Source: an uncultured Dorea sp.
GTDB lineage: Bacteria > Bacillota > Clostridia > Lachnospirales > Lachnospiraceae
Assembly: GCA_910577685.1 (NCBI GenBank)
Contig: CAJTOH010000066.1
Coordinates: forward strand, 1-13,445
Direction: 5' to 3'
Length of the DNA stretch: 13,445 bases
Part shown: piece by piece, positions 1-7,219 of the stretch
How the letters are laid out: each line of letters begins with the position of its first letter
How positions within the stretch are numbered: position 1 is the stretch's first letter
The notes under the pieces: generated by a model
Told to the model about the DNA's origin: nothing
The model's database searches: none
Seen by the model: the letters and a program-made list of their open reading frames with translations, nothing else
Made by a program: the position numbers and the translations under genes

Positions 1-78
1 TCCCTGAAAACATGAGGTTTTTAAGAAAAATAGGATTGTAATACTTTACAATACCGAAAGAAACCGGAGGAAAGTAAA
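1..78 (+). promoter_or_regulatory. Leader upstream of the first gene, with inverted repeat and RBS
   Basis: This non-coding stretch precedes the dehydrogenase gene. A strong Shine-Dalgarno GGAGG lies at 66-70, 8 nt before the ATG at 79. A perfect 7-bp AT-rich inverted repeat lies at 35-41 (ATTGTAA) and 46-52 (TTACAAT), with a 4-nt loop. TACAAT at 47-52 differs from a sigma-A -10 box by one base, but no matching -35 box sits 16-18 nt upstream, so a promoter here is only a possibility. One frame reads open from base 3 to a TAA at 39-41 and could be the last dozen codons of an upstream gene; this cannot be tested inside the window. Confidence 0.35.
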
Positions 79-1389
79 ATGAAACTCTACGAGAAGCTTG
101 TAAACAGGGAAGAAAAGCTATCACTGGTGGGGCTTGGTTATGTCGGCATGCCTATTGCATATGCTTTTGCAAAGAGAATAGATGTAATTGGTTTTGATTT
201 AAACGATAAAAAGATAGAGATGTACAAGAGCGGCATCGATCCGACCCGTGAAGTCGGGGATGAGGCTATCAGCAGGACAACAGTAGAATTTACATCAGAC
301 GAGACAAAACTCCGTGAGGCGAAGTTCCATATCGTTGCCGTGCCCACCCCGGTAAATGATGATTACACTCCCGATCTAAGCCCGTTAGAAGGCGCGAGCA
401 TGATTCTTGGACGCAATCTTACAAAAGGTTCTGTAGTAGTATTTGAGTCTACCGTTTATCCAGGCGTAACCGAGGAAGTGTGTGTACCTATCCTGGAAAG
501 AGAATCCGGTCTGCAAAGTGGTGTAGATTTCAAGATTGGTTATTCGCCGGAGCGTATCAACCCAGGGGATAAGGTGCATCGCTTGGAGAAGATTACAAAG
601 ATTGTTTCGGGAATGGATGAAGAGTCGCTGGATATTATTGCAAAGGTTTACGAGCTTGTCGTAGAAGCCGGAGTACATAGAGCGGAAAGCATCAAAGTGG
701 CAGAGGCTGCAAAAGTAATCGAGAACAGCCAGAGAGATATCAACATCGCCTTTATGAATGAACTTTCCATTATCTTCAACAAGATGGGGATAGATACGAA
801 GTCTGTTCTTGAAGCAGCGGGAACGAAGTGGAACTTTTTGAACTTCTGCCCGGGGCTTGTGGGAGGACACTGCATCGGCGTAGATCCATATTACCTGACC
901 TATAAGGCGGAAGAGCTCGGCTATCACAGCCAGATTATCCTGTCGGGGAGAAGAATCAATGATGACATGGGAAAATATGTGGCGGAGAACGTGGTCAAGA
1001 ACCTGATTGCAGCGGAAAAGGCAGTGAAAGGAGCAGGGGTGGCCATTCTTGGCTTCACATTCAAGGAGAACTGCCCGGATACCCGGAATACGAAGGTCAT
1101 CGATATTGTGAAAGAGTTAAAAGAATACGGCATTGCTCCGGTGATTACAGATCCGGTGGCAGATTCCGATGAGGCAAAGCGGCTCTATGGAGTGGAATTT
1201 GTAGATATGGAAGTAATCCGGGATATGGATGCCGTGGTGCTGGCGGTTGCCCACACGGAATTCCGAGGGATATGCATGGACCGGATGGATGAATTCTTCG
1301 GCGATGGAAAGAAGGTTCTCCTAGACCTGAAAGGGCTGCTTGACCGAAAGGAATATGAGAAGGCTGGATATAGCTATTGGAGATTGTGA
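79..1389 (+). CDS. Nucleotide-sugar dehydrogenase, TviB/WbpA type (UDP-HexNAc 6-dehydrogenase)
   Basis: This cytosolic enzyme should oxidise C6 of a UDP-N-acetylhexosamine in two NAD+-dependent steps to give the uronic acid, probably UDP-GlcNAc to UDP-GlcNAcA. The 436 residues match the usual family length. The N-terminal Rossmann motif GLGYVG is at 18-23, with the ribose-binding Asp near 40. AVPTPV is at 87-92 and GYSPERINPGD at 154-164. The catalytic cysteine is Cys265 in GGHCIGVDPYYL, with Lys206 and Asn216 upstream. The C-terminal nucleotide-binding domain starts with GFTFKENCPDTRNTK (325-339). The GIDPT..VGDEA pattern near 52-63 is more like TviB/WbpA than UDP-glucose dehydrogenase (family knowledge, recalled). 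The start has a GGAGG site 8 nt upstream. The epimerase gene follows after 16 nt, so the pair probably acts in sequence. GC is higher than in most downstream genes (29 of 60 at 961-1020). UDP-ManNAc as substrate cannot be excluded. Confidence 0.93.
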   Translation: MKLYEKLVNREEKLSLVGLGYVGMPIAYAFAKRIDVIGFDLNDKKIEMYKSGIDPTREVGDEAISRTTVEFTSDETKLREAKFHIVAVPTPVNDDYTPDLSPLEGASMILGRNLTKGSVVVFESTVYPGVTEEVCVPILERESGLQSGVDFKIGYSPERINPGDKVHRLEKITKIVSGMDEESLDIIAKVYELVVEAGVHRAESIKVAEAAKVIENSQRDINIAFMNELSIIFNKMGIDTKSVLEAAGTKWNFLNFCPGLVGGHCIGVDPYYLTYKAEELGYHSQIILSGRRINDDMGKYVAENVVKNLIAAEKAVKGAGVAILGFTFKENCPDTRNTKVIDIVKELKEYGIAPVITDPVADSDEAKRLYGVEFVDMEVIRDMDAVVLAVAHTEFRGICMDRMDEFFGDGKKVLLDLKGLLDRKEYEKAGYSYWRL

Positions 1390-1405
1390 GGAGAGGGAGA
1401 AGACA

Positions 1406-2380
1406 ATGGGATACCAAAATTTGAAATTTCCAGATACATCCGTGTTTCTGGTCACAGGAGGAGCGGGGTTTATAGGCTCTAATTTATGTGAGGAAATTCT
1501 GAATCTGGGCTGCCGGGTGCGCTGTCTGGACGACTTATCCACCGGAAAACAGGAGAATGTGGATGCCTTTCTGGTAAATCCTAACTATGAGTTTATCAAA
1601 GGTGACATTAAAGAATTAGACACATGTATGAAAGCCTGTGAGGGAGTGGATTATGTGCTTCATCAGGCAGCATGGGGGTCTGTCCCCAGAAGCATCGAGA
1701 TTCCGCTGTTTTACTGTGCGAATAATATTACGGGAACATTGAACATGATGGAGGCGGCGAGACAGAACGGCGTGAAAAAATTCGTTTATGCATCAAGCAG
1801 CTGTGTTTACGGTGACGAACCTAACCTACCCAAGAAAGAGGGACGGGAAGGAAATCTCCTGTCGCCCTATGCGGTGGCAAAAATGTGTGATGAGGAGTGG
1901 GGAAAGCAGTACACAAAGCATTATGGTCTGGACACCTTTGGATTGAGGTACTTCAACGTATTCGGGCGCAGGCAGGATCCAAACGGAGCTTATGCGGCGG
2001 TTATCCCGAAATTCATCAGGCAGCTTCTGCACGGGGAAGTTCCGCTTATCAATGGTGACGGGAGGCAGAGCCGAGACTTCACCTATATTGACAACGTCAT
2101 TGAGGCGAACTTAAAAGCGTGTCTGGCGCCGCATGAGGTTGCTGGGGAAGCGTTCAATATTGCTTATGGCGGCCGGGAGTATCTGATTGACATTTATTAT
2201 GTTCTGGCAGAGGCGCTGGGTGTAAATATTGAGCCGAACTTCGGACCCGACAGAGCCGGAGATATCAAGCATAGCAACGCGGATATCAGTAAAGCAAAAG
2301 AGATGCTGGGGTATGAGCCTGAATGGAGCTTTGAACGTGGAATTAAGGCTGCGATAGAGTGGTATAGGGAGAATTTGTGA
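1406..2380 (+). CDS. NAD-dependent C4 epimerase, WbpP/TviC type (UDP-GlcNAc/UDP-GlcNAcA 4-epimerase)
   Basis: This extended short-chain dehydrogenase/reductase should interconvert the gluco and galacto forms of UDP-HexNAc or its uronic acid, supplying UDP-GalNAcA when paired with the dehydrogenase upstream. The 324 residues are of normal length. The NAD-binding motif TGGAGFIG is at 17-24, followed by LDDLSTG (41-47). The catalytic set is the serine-rich segment ASSSCVYG (129-136) plus Tyr155 and Lys159 in SPYAVAK. HQAAWGSVPRSI (86-97) is close to the HQAALGSVPRSI pattern that I recall as typical of the WbpP/TviC branch. A longer in-frame ATG at 1340 lies inside the upstream gene. ATG 1406 is preferred because the purine-rich GAGGAGAGGGAG lies just upstream and the Rossmann fold begins right after it. 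The stop overlaps the ATG of a 29-codon ORF (ATGA). Exact substrate is inferred from context. Confidence 0.93.
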   Translation: MGYQNLKFPDTSVFLVTGGAGFIGSNLCEEILNLGCRVRCLDDLSTGKQENVDAFLVNPNYEFIKGDIKELDTCMKACEGVDYVLHQAAWGSVPRSIEIPLFYCANNITGTLNMMEAARQNGVKKFVYASSSCVYGDEPNLPKKEGREGNLLSPYAVAKMCDEEWGKQYTKHYGLDTFGLRYFNVFGRRQDPNGAYAAVIPKFIRQLLHGEVPLINGDGRQSRDFTYIDNVIEANLKACLAPHEVAGEAFNIAYGGREYLIDIYYVLAEALGVNIEPNFGPDRAGDIKHSNADISKAKEMLGYEPEWSFERGIKAAIEWYRENL

Positions 2381-2469
2381 TGAGTATATTAGAAAAAATA
2401 TATGATCACGCACCAACTTTTAACTTCCCTGTTGCAGGCCGTCAAGGTTGTGAACTAAGAAGCGCTTGA
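2380..2469 (+). CDS. Small coupled ORF of 29 codons (leader peptide or gene remnant)
   Basis: An ATG overlaps the epimerase stop in an ATGA arrangement and reads 29 codons to TGA at 2467-2469. No separate strong ribosome binding site is visible, so expression would depend on translational coupling. The first 13 or so residues (MSILEKIYDHAPT) recall, from memory only, the N terminus of CapK/phenylacetate-CoA ligase-like proteins in polysaccharide clusters. The rest does not, which would fit a truncated remnant left by a cassette exchange. Alternatively it is a leader peptide, because its last third runs through an inverted repeat able to mask the next gene's ribosome binding site. It may also be an untranslated chance ORF. 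Confidence 0.35.
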   Translation: MSILEKIYDHAPTFNFPVAGRQGCELRSA

Positions 2470-2485
2470 CTTATAGACAGGGAGG
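2424..2485 (+). promoter_or_regulatory. Nested inverted repeat masking the RBS of the ATP-grasp gene
   Basis: CTTCCCTGT (2424-2432) can pair with ACAGGGAGG (2477-2485), giving a 9-bp stem with one T-G wobble. The right arm contains the Shine-Dalgarno of the gene starting at 2492. Inside it, GTCAAG (2441-2446) pairs perfectly with CTTGAC (2465-2470). The 29-codon ORF ends at 2469, so a ribosome finishing it would open both stems. This geometry suggests translational control of the downstream module. It was found by eye and its folding energy has not been computed. Confidence 0.4.
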
Positions 2486-2491
2486 ATAATT

Positions 2492-3544
2492 ATGAGACCG
2501 ATTGCAATATGTGAAAACAAAAAGATTTTTGAACATTCAACGGCATGGACAAAAAGATTTATAGAATTTTGTGAGAAAGAAAAAATCCCATATAAGATTA
2601 TTGATTGTTACAAGAGCGATATCGTAACTCAGCTGCCTAAATACAGCGCTTTGGTTTGGCATTACAGCAATTTTGTTATTTCTGACATGCTTGAAGCAAG
2701 AAACATTCTTATGGTTGCCTCGAATATGGGATTGGCAACATTCCCGCCTTTAGAATTAAATTGGCATTTTGACGATAAGATTGCAGAAATGTATGCGCTG
2801 GAGTCAGTTGGAGCGCCTATGCCCCAAAGTTGGGTCTTTTATCTGGAAGATGAGTGTGTCTCCTGGATAAGCAATAAAGCAAGATTTCCCCTCGTGGCAA
2901 AATTAAAGGGAGGATCTGGCTCAAACAATGTAAAGCTGCTAAAAAATAGTAAAGAAGCTATAAAATACGCGAGAAGAATGTTTACCAGGGGATTTGCCCC
3001 TACGCCAAGTATTGCATATAAGGCGTACTCTAAGTTTCAGTCATCTAAGGATTTTTCAATGGTGATGAAACGAATTAAAAAGATTCCGGAGTTTTTAAAC
3101 ACTCGGCGACATGGGAAGATGATGCCAATTGAAAAAGGGTACTGCTATTTTCAGGAGTTCATACCAAATGATGGATATGATCTTAAGGTTGTCGTCATTG
3201 GAGATAAGATGACTTTTTGTGCCAGGAATGTCCGTAAGAACGATTTTAGAGCCTCCGGAGGGGGCGATTGTTACTATGATCGCTCTCTCTTGACAGACAA
3301 TGTTATTGACTCAGCATTTAGAGTGGCAAAAAAATTGAACATGGAATGTATCGGATTCGATTATGTTGTAGATCGTGCAACGGGTACGGGAAAAATCATT
3401 GAAATGTGCTATGGATTCGACTATCAGGTTCAGTTTGATTTGGGCGCTTATGTTGATAAAGATCATGTTTGGCATGAAGGAAAAGTATCCGTACCTGATG
3501 AAATAATAAAGAGTATTGTGAAGAAAGTGGAGAATGAATCATGA
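2492..3544 (+). CDS. ATP-grasp domain ligase (RimK-like), putative glycan amino-acid ligase
   Basis: The protein looks like a cytosolic ATP-grasp enzyme, the class that activates a carboxylate as acyl phosphate and joins it to an amine or thiol. Of its 350 residues, about 1-90 form a pre-ATP-grasp region. The nucleotide-binding part contains FPLVAKLKGGSGSNNVKL (132-149), with a lysine and glycine-rich loop. YFQEFIPNDGYDLKVVVIG follows at 219-237. The C-terminal metal-site region has GFDYVVD (288-294) and Glu304 in IIEMCYGFDY; the Asn usual two residues after the glutamate in many ATP-grasp enzymes is a Cys here. A GGGAGG site at 2480-2485 precedes the start. The stop overlaps the CapA-like gene in an ATGA, so the two are probably made together. 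Because a uronic acid is likely made by the first two genes, I infer it may amidate that carboxyl with an amino acid. The substrates are not shown by the sequence. Confidence 0.8.
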   Translation: MRPIAICENKKIFEHSTAWTKRFIEFCEKEKIPYKIIDCYKSDIVTQLPKYSALVWHYSNFVISDMLEARNILMVASNMGLATFPPLELNWHFDDKIAEMYALESVGAPMPQSWVFYLEDECVSWISNKARFPLVAKLKGGSGSNNVKLLKNSKEAIKYARRMFTRGFAPTPSIAYKAYSKFQSSKDFSMVMKRIKKIPEFLNTRRHGKMMPIEKGYCYFQEFIPNDGYDLKVVVIGDKMTFCARNVRKNDFRASGGGDCYYDRSLLTDNVIDSAFRVAKKLNMECIGFDYVVDRATGTGKIIEMCYGFDYQVQFDLGAYVDKDHVWHEGKVSVPDEIIKSIVKKVENES

Positions 3545-4599
3545 GGATAGCACTGTTGGGGGATATTGCTTTATTTGGTGATAATACTGTAGAAAATAAG
3601 ACGATAAAAGAGAAGTTTGCATCAATTAAGGCGGTTCTTACTAAATGTGATTATATAGTAGGAAATTTAGAATCCCCATTGACAAGGTGCAAACACACAA
3701 TAGGGGGGAAATCCGCCTATTTAAAAGGCGCTCCTGATAATGTAGCAATATTAAAGTATCTTGGTGTGAGCCATGTTACTTTAGCAAATAACCATATGTA
3801 TGATTATAGACTTCAAGGATTGAAAGAAACAATTAAGGTATTGGGTGAAAATGGAATAGAATGGTATGGAATAAATGGGAAGAGCGCCCGGATTTCATCA
3901 CAGAGAAATGAAATTACATTATTAGGATATTGCTGCTATTCCACTAATGCAAAAGGGATGGGCGTCATTAATGTTCTTGATCCGGCACAAATTGAACAGG
4001 AGCTTGAAAATAATAAATCAGCATTACAGATTGTATCGCTTCATTGGGGGGAAGAACATGTCCATTTTCCGAACTATGACCACATCAAAGTATCAAGAAA
4101 GTTGTGTAAGGATAGAGAAATAATTATTCATGGTCATCATCCACATGTTATACAGGGGATAGAAGAAATTGAAAAATCGATTGTTCTATATAGCCAGGGG
4201 AATTTTTGTTTCGACGATGTTTACACAAAAAAATCTGCCGATCCATTAATTTCCTTATCAGAAGATAATCAAGAAAGTTTTGTGTTTATCTTAGATATAC
4301 ATGAATCACAAATAAACGGATATGAGATAATTCCTTTTTCTTTTCAAAAAGGCGTATACGAGATTGCGCCTATAGTTAAAGATAAAATACTCAAGTGGAG
4401 CGAAGCGCTTAAGATAAAGGAAAACGAATACAAAAAGAAAAGACATTCGGATCTCACTAAATATATTGAAGGGCGAAAGTCATTAAGAAATCTTGAATGG
4501 TATATCAAGAGATTGAACTTTGATAGTTTAAAAATGATTATTAGCGCCCGGAACAACAAGCAAAAATACAACGAGATAGTCAGAAGATATATTCTGTGA
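3541..4599 (+). CDS. CapA/PgsA-family protein (PGA_cap metallophosphatase-like fold)
   Basis: This belongs to the CapA family known from poly-gamma-glutamate capsule loci, which has a calcineurin-like metallophosphatase fold. The metal-site signature is complete: GD at 7-8, NLES (42-45), NNH (83-85), LHWGEE (167-172), HGHHPH (197-202) and SQGNF (218-222). At 352 residues it lacks an obvious N-terminal signal peptide or membrane anchor, because MRIALLGD begins directly with the first metal motif. This form should therefore be cytosolic, unlike the anchored CapA of Bacillus. It overlaps the ATP-grasp gene by 4 bp. CapA beside an ATP-grasp enzyme, with no CapB-type Mur-ligase homologue or CapC in view, suggests a role in modifying the glycan with an amino acid rather than in polyglutamate synthesis; this is inference. 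The C terminus (about 275-352) is lysine-rich and outside the core domain. A run of six Gs at 3703-3708 does not disrupt the frame. Confidence 0.85.
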   Translation: MRIALLGDIALFGDNTVENKTIKEKFASIKAVLTKCDYIVGNLESPLTRCKHTIGGKSAYLKGAPDNVAILKYLGVSHVTLANNHMYDYRLQGLKETIKVLGENGIEWYGINGKSARISSQRNEITLLGYCCYSTNAKGMGVINVLDPAQIEQELENNKSALQIVSLHWGEEHVHFPNYDHIKVSRKLCKDREIIIHGHHPHVIQGIEEIEKSIVLYSQGNFCFDDVYTKKSADPLISLSEDNQESFVFILDIHESQINGYEIIPFSFQKGVYEIAPIVKDKILKWSEALKIKENEYKKKRHSDLTKYIEGRKSLRNLEWYIKRLNFDSLKMIISARNNKQKYNEIVRRYIL

Positions 4600-4634
4600 T
4601 TTTTGATTGTTAAACTTGGATGATGGAGTATCAT

Positions 4635-5669
4635 ATGAATTATAAAGATAAAATAAAGCTCAAGATCAGTCAGATGAAATTCAAAGTATTCGCCGACTCG
4701 ATAATCAAAGATAAGAAATCAGAGGCAAAAAAGAAACAAAAATATGCAGTAGATAAGGATATAGAATTTGTTATATTTTTGCCGGCAGCGGATTGCTATT
4801 TTTATCAATATTATGATTTGATGGATTATTCAAATGTTGATATTAATATTAGCATTTCTAATTTTAATCTTATTTCCCCCAATTTGAATAAGGTTCTTCA
4901 TAAGAACTATTATAACGGTCCAATAAACGGAAAGATAAAATATTTTATTTTTGTAGGACAATATGGGAGATGTACGAAAGATTTTAGAAAATACTTGAAA
5001 GAAAAATATCCCAAATGCAGGATTGTATTTGTTATGGGAGATTTGATGAAGACCCATGGTGGTTTAAGCCTTGAGGAATTTAGAAGCTTCTCGGATATAG
5101 TATTGACCTACGACGAAGGAGATGCAATACGATATGGATTTACAAGTTATGATGGACCATATACGAAGATTCATAATTTAGATAGGGGGTTAAAGGTATC
5201 GGAGAGCGATATTGTATTTTGTGGCTACTGTAAAGATCGCGTAAATTTTTTGATTGATTTATATGATAAACTATCCGGTGCAGGACTAACCTGCGATTTT
5301 AATATTCCTGATCTAAAGCGAGAATATGCTGACGCGCGAAAGCCGCTGGCGGGTGGAACTGTCCAGCCTTATTTGGAGCACCTTAAAAGAGTCCAAAAGT
5401 CAAAATGTATATTAGATATTGTGCAGAAGGGTGCGGATGGATTTGATGTTCGTGTATGGGAAGCCGTAGTTTATCAAAAAAAACTGATTACAAATAATAG
5501 AAGGATTTTAAGTGCATCTTTCTATAATCCAAGGTATATTTCGGTTGTGGATTCGGTTGATGAGGTCGATCCTTTGTGGATAAACGAAAAAATTAAAATT
5601 GATTACATGATGGATGATACTCTGATGCCTGTTAAATGGCTAGAGTTCATTGTCCGGAAATTAAAATAA
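4635..5669 (+). CDS. Putative GT-B-like glycosyltransferase/polysaccharide biosynthesis protein
   Basis: I recognise this only as a type of protein common in polysaccharide clusters, not as a defined family. It has 344 residues from the chosen start. The basic N terminus is followed by EFVIFLPAADCYF, a Rossmann-like strand and loop. A later segment, ILDIVQKGADGFDVRVWEAV (259-278), followed by YQKKLITNN, looks like the acceptor/donor-site region of GT-B enzymes, in which a conserved glutamate sits in an R.xEA pattern. ATG codons at 4620 and 4623 are in the same frame. ATG 4635 is preferred because GGAG at 4625-4628 lies 6 nt upstream of it, while the earlier ATGs have no such site. No membrane segments are visible. 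It lies between CapA and a GT2 gene, consistent with transfer of one sugar of the repeat unit. Confidence 0.6.
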   Translation: MNYKDKIKLKISQMKFKVFADSIIKDKKSEAKKKQKYAVDKDIEFVIFLPAADCYFYQYYDLMDYSNVDINISISNFNLISPNLNKVLHKNYYNGPINGKIKYFIFVGQYGRCTKDFRKYLKEKYPKCRIVFVMGDLMKTHGGLSLEEFRSFSDIVLTYDEGDAIRYGFTSYDGPYTKIHNLDRGLKVSESDIVFCGYCKDRVNFLIDLYDKLSGAGLTCDFNIPDLKREYADARKPLAGGTVQPYLEHLKRVQKSKCILDIVQKGADGFDVRVWEAVVYQKKLITNNRRILSASFYNPRYISVVDSVDEVDPLWINEKIKIDYMMDDTLMPVKWLEFIVRKLK

Positions 5670-5700
5670 TTCATGAGTTAGAAATTGAGGATATAATTTT

Positions 5701-6675
5701 ATGATTTCCATAGTTATGACAACTTACAATGGCTCGGCATATATACGCGAACAACTCAATTCCATTCTGCAGCAAACTATTGCGCCGGATGAAGTTATAA
5801 TTCAGGACGATAATTCTACGGATGGAACAGTCGAGACGATCCGGAATTTTCTTAAAGATCATAATCTGGATTCATGGAAGTTTTTTGTTAATAAAAAGAA
5901 TCTTGGATGGACAAGTAATTTTTATGACGCAATAAAAAAATCTTGTGGCTCAATTGTATTTTGTTCGGATCAAGACGATGTGTGGATGCCTGAAAAGATT
6001 GAAACAATGACTAATATCATGCTTCAGAATCCATCTATACTATCTTTATCGTGCAATAGAATTATTATTGACAAATCCGGAAAAGAAAATAATTTGTTGA
6101 ATTCTGATGAAGAAGACGTTTTCAAATGTACAAACATAAGTAATCCCAAAAAATTCAATAACATTGTTTTATTGGGGTGCTGTAGTGCGTATAGAAGAGA
6201 GTTGATAGAGAAGTATATTGAAATAAATGATAGAAATTACGGACATGACGCACAACTTGCAAAAATATCCGCACTGAACAACGGCGCCTATTATCTGCAG
6301 CGCCGATTAGTAAAATATCGAATTCATAATAGTAATACGAGTGGTGTGAGCGGAGATGTGCCCATAGGTTCTTCAACGCTGGATAAAAGGAAACAGTTTC
6401 TTAAAAAGAACATTGAATGGTTAAGTAAACTCTACAAGATTGAGGTTGATAAAGAAAAGAGGCAGGTTATAATACATCACTATAACCTGCAAAGAAATCG
6501 ACTTAAATTTCTGGAAAATGGCTGGAAAGGAATTGGAACGCTTTTAATCACATTTCCCCGGTATATAGAATATGCCGGTATGCAGATGCTGATAGGTGAT
6601 TTTTGTTATGCGACAAGGATGAATGGTATTGCAGGACGTTCATTATGGAAAATGAAGCACAGAAGGTCAATCTGA
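5701..6675 (+). CDS. Family 2 glycosyltransferase (GT-A fold, rhamnosyltransferase-like)
   Basis: This inverting glycosyltransferase should add a sugar to the undecaprenyl-linked repeat unit at the inner membrane face. MISIVMTTYNG at 1-11 starts the GT-A nucleotide-binding fold. QDDNSTDGT (35-43) is the first aspartate motif. FCSDQDDVW (87-95) carries the DxD-type metal-binding aspartates. YGHDAQL (180-186) fits the catalytic-base segment. The SDQDDVW form is typical of the RfbF/rhamnosyltransferase-like subgroup, but the sugar cannot be read from sequence. At 324 residues it has the usual length, with a short amphipathic C terminus. A weak site TGAGG at 5686-5690 lies 10 nt before the start. 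The coding sequence contains a perfect 10-bp inverted repeat at 6462-6490. The GNAT frame begins 3 to 30 nt after the stop. Confidence 0.92.
   Translation: MISIVMTTYNGSAYIREQLNSILQQTIAPDEVIIQDDNSTDGTVETIRNFLKDHNLDSWKFFVNKKNLGWTSNFYDAIKKSCGSIVFCSDQDDVWMPEKIETMTNIMLQNPSILSLSCNRIIIDKSGKENNLLNSDEEDVFKCTNISNPKKFNNIVLLGCCSAYRRELIEKYIEINDRNYGHDAQLAKISALNNGAYYLQRRLVKYRIHNSNTSGVSGDVPIGSSTLDKRKQFLKKNIEWLSKLYKIEVDKEKRQVIIHHYNLQRNRLKFLENGWKGIGTLLITFPRYIEYAGMQMLIGDFCYATRMNGIAGRSLWKMKHRRSI
6462..6490. repeat. Perfect 10-bp inverted repeat inside the GT2 gene
   Basis: GCAGGTTATA at 6462-6471 is matched exactly by TATAACCTGC at 6481-6490, leaving a 9-nt loop. It lies in coding sequence for the C-terminal part of the GT2 enzyme. 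No T-run follows on the plus strand. On the minus strand the stem is followed by a pyrimidine-rich stretch, but no minus-strand gene needs a terminator there. A role is not evident. Confidence 0.6.
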
Positions 6676-6705
6676 TTCATGGGGGTAGGAAAAAGGCGGG
6701 AGAGT

Positions 6706-7203
6706 ATGGAACATTCATATAATATAAAAATAGAAGATATCGTTTTGAACCCTATGTCTAAGGAAGAGGCTGAAAAATATCGAGTTCTACGATATAAATA
6801 CAGGGAATGGTTTGGCGCTCAATCATATATTTCTAAAGAGAAGCAAAAAGAATGGTATTCAAGGTATTTGGACAATCCCAATGAATTTATGTTTTCGATT
6901 TACAACACTTTAGGGAACTTTATAGGCGGCAATTCTCTATATAATATTGATTACAAAAATTTACAGTGTGAATATGGAAGGATAATTGTAGATGCAGATT
7001 ATTCCGGACGCGGATATGGTTTAAAAGCGACTCTGGGAGCCGTCGAAATAGCGAGGGAATATTTGGGTTTAAAAAGAATCTATCTTGAAGTGAAAGAAAA
7101 AAATGTAAAAGCGCTAAAGGTTTATTACAAGGCAGGTTTTTCAATTTCGGAAGTTTCAGATTCATCTAATAAAATGCTAATAATGGAAAGAGTATTAAAT
7201 TAA
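6706..7203 (+). CDS. GNAT-family N-acetyltransferase, probably acting on an amino sugar
   Basis: This 165-residue protein is a single-domain acetyl-CoA-dependent acetyltransferase of the RimJ/RimL/PseH-like GNAT type. The acetyl-CoA pyrophosphate-binding loop is in VDADYSGRGYG (95-105, with the R-G-x-G turn near 101-105). The C-terminal signature LEVKEKNVKALKVYYKAGF (127-145) matches motif B of the superfamily, with the N.KAL..Y.K.GF pattern. An in-frame ATG at 6679 is possible. I chose 6706 because AAGG/GGGAG lies at 6693-6702 and the extra nine residues (GVGKRRES) look like translated leader. The sugar aminotransferase follows after 16 nt, so the likely job is N-acetylation of the 4-amino or 3-amino sugar made by that enzyme. 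The acceptor sugar is inferred from position only. Confidence 0.85.
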   Translation: MEHSYNIKIEDIVLNPMSKEEAEKYRVLRYKYREWFGAQSYISKEKQKEWYSRYLDNPNEFMFSIYNTLGNFIGGNSLYNIDYKNLQCEYGRIIVDADYSGRGYGLKATLGAVEIAREYLGLKRIYLEVKEKNVKALKVYYKAGFSISEVSDSSNKMLIMERVLN

Positions 7204-7219
7204 GTAGGAGGTTTTCAAT

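Noticed and set aside
3..41. C-terminal end of an upstream gene (frame open from base 3 to TAA at 39-41)
   Set aside because: About twelve codons are too few to recognise anything, so it was noted in the leader entry but not called as a gene.
385..927. Minus-strand open frame of 180 codons opposite the dehydrogenase
   Set aside because: It lies wholly within a well-supported gene on the other strand and has no recognisable domain. It is a shadow frame.
3703..3708. Six-G run in the CapA-like gene
   Set aside because: The frame is intact through all family motifs, and six Gs is short for phase variation.
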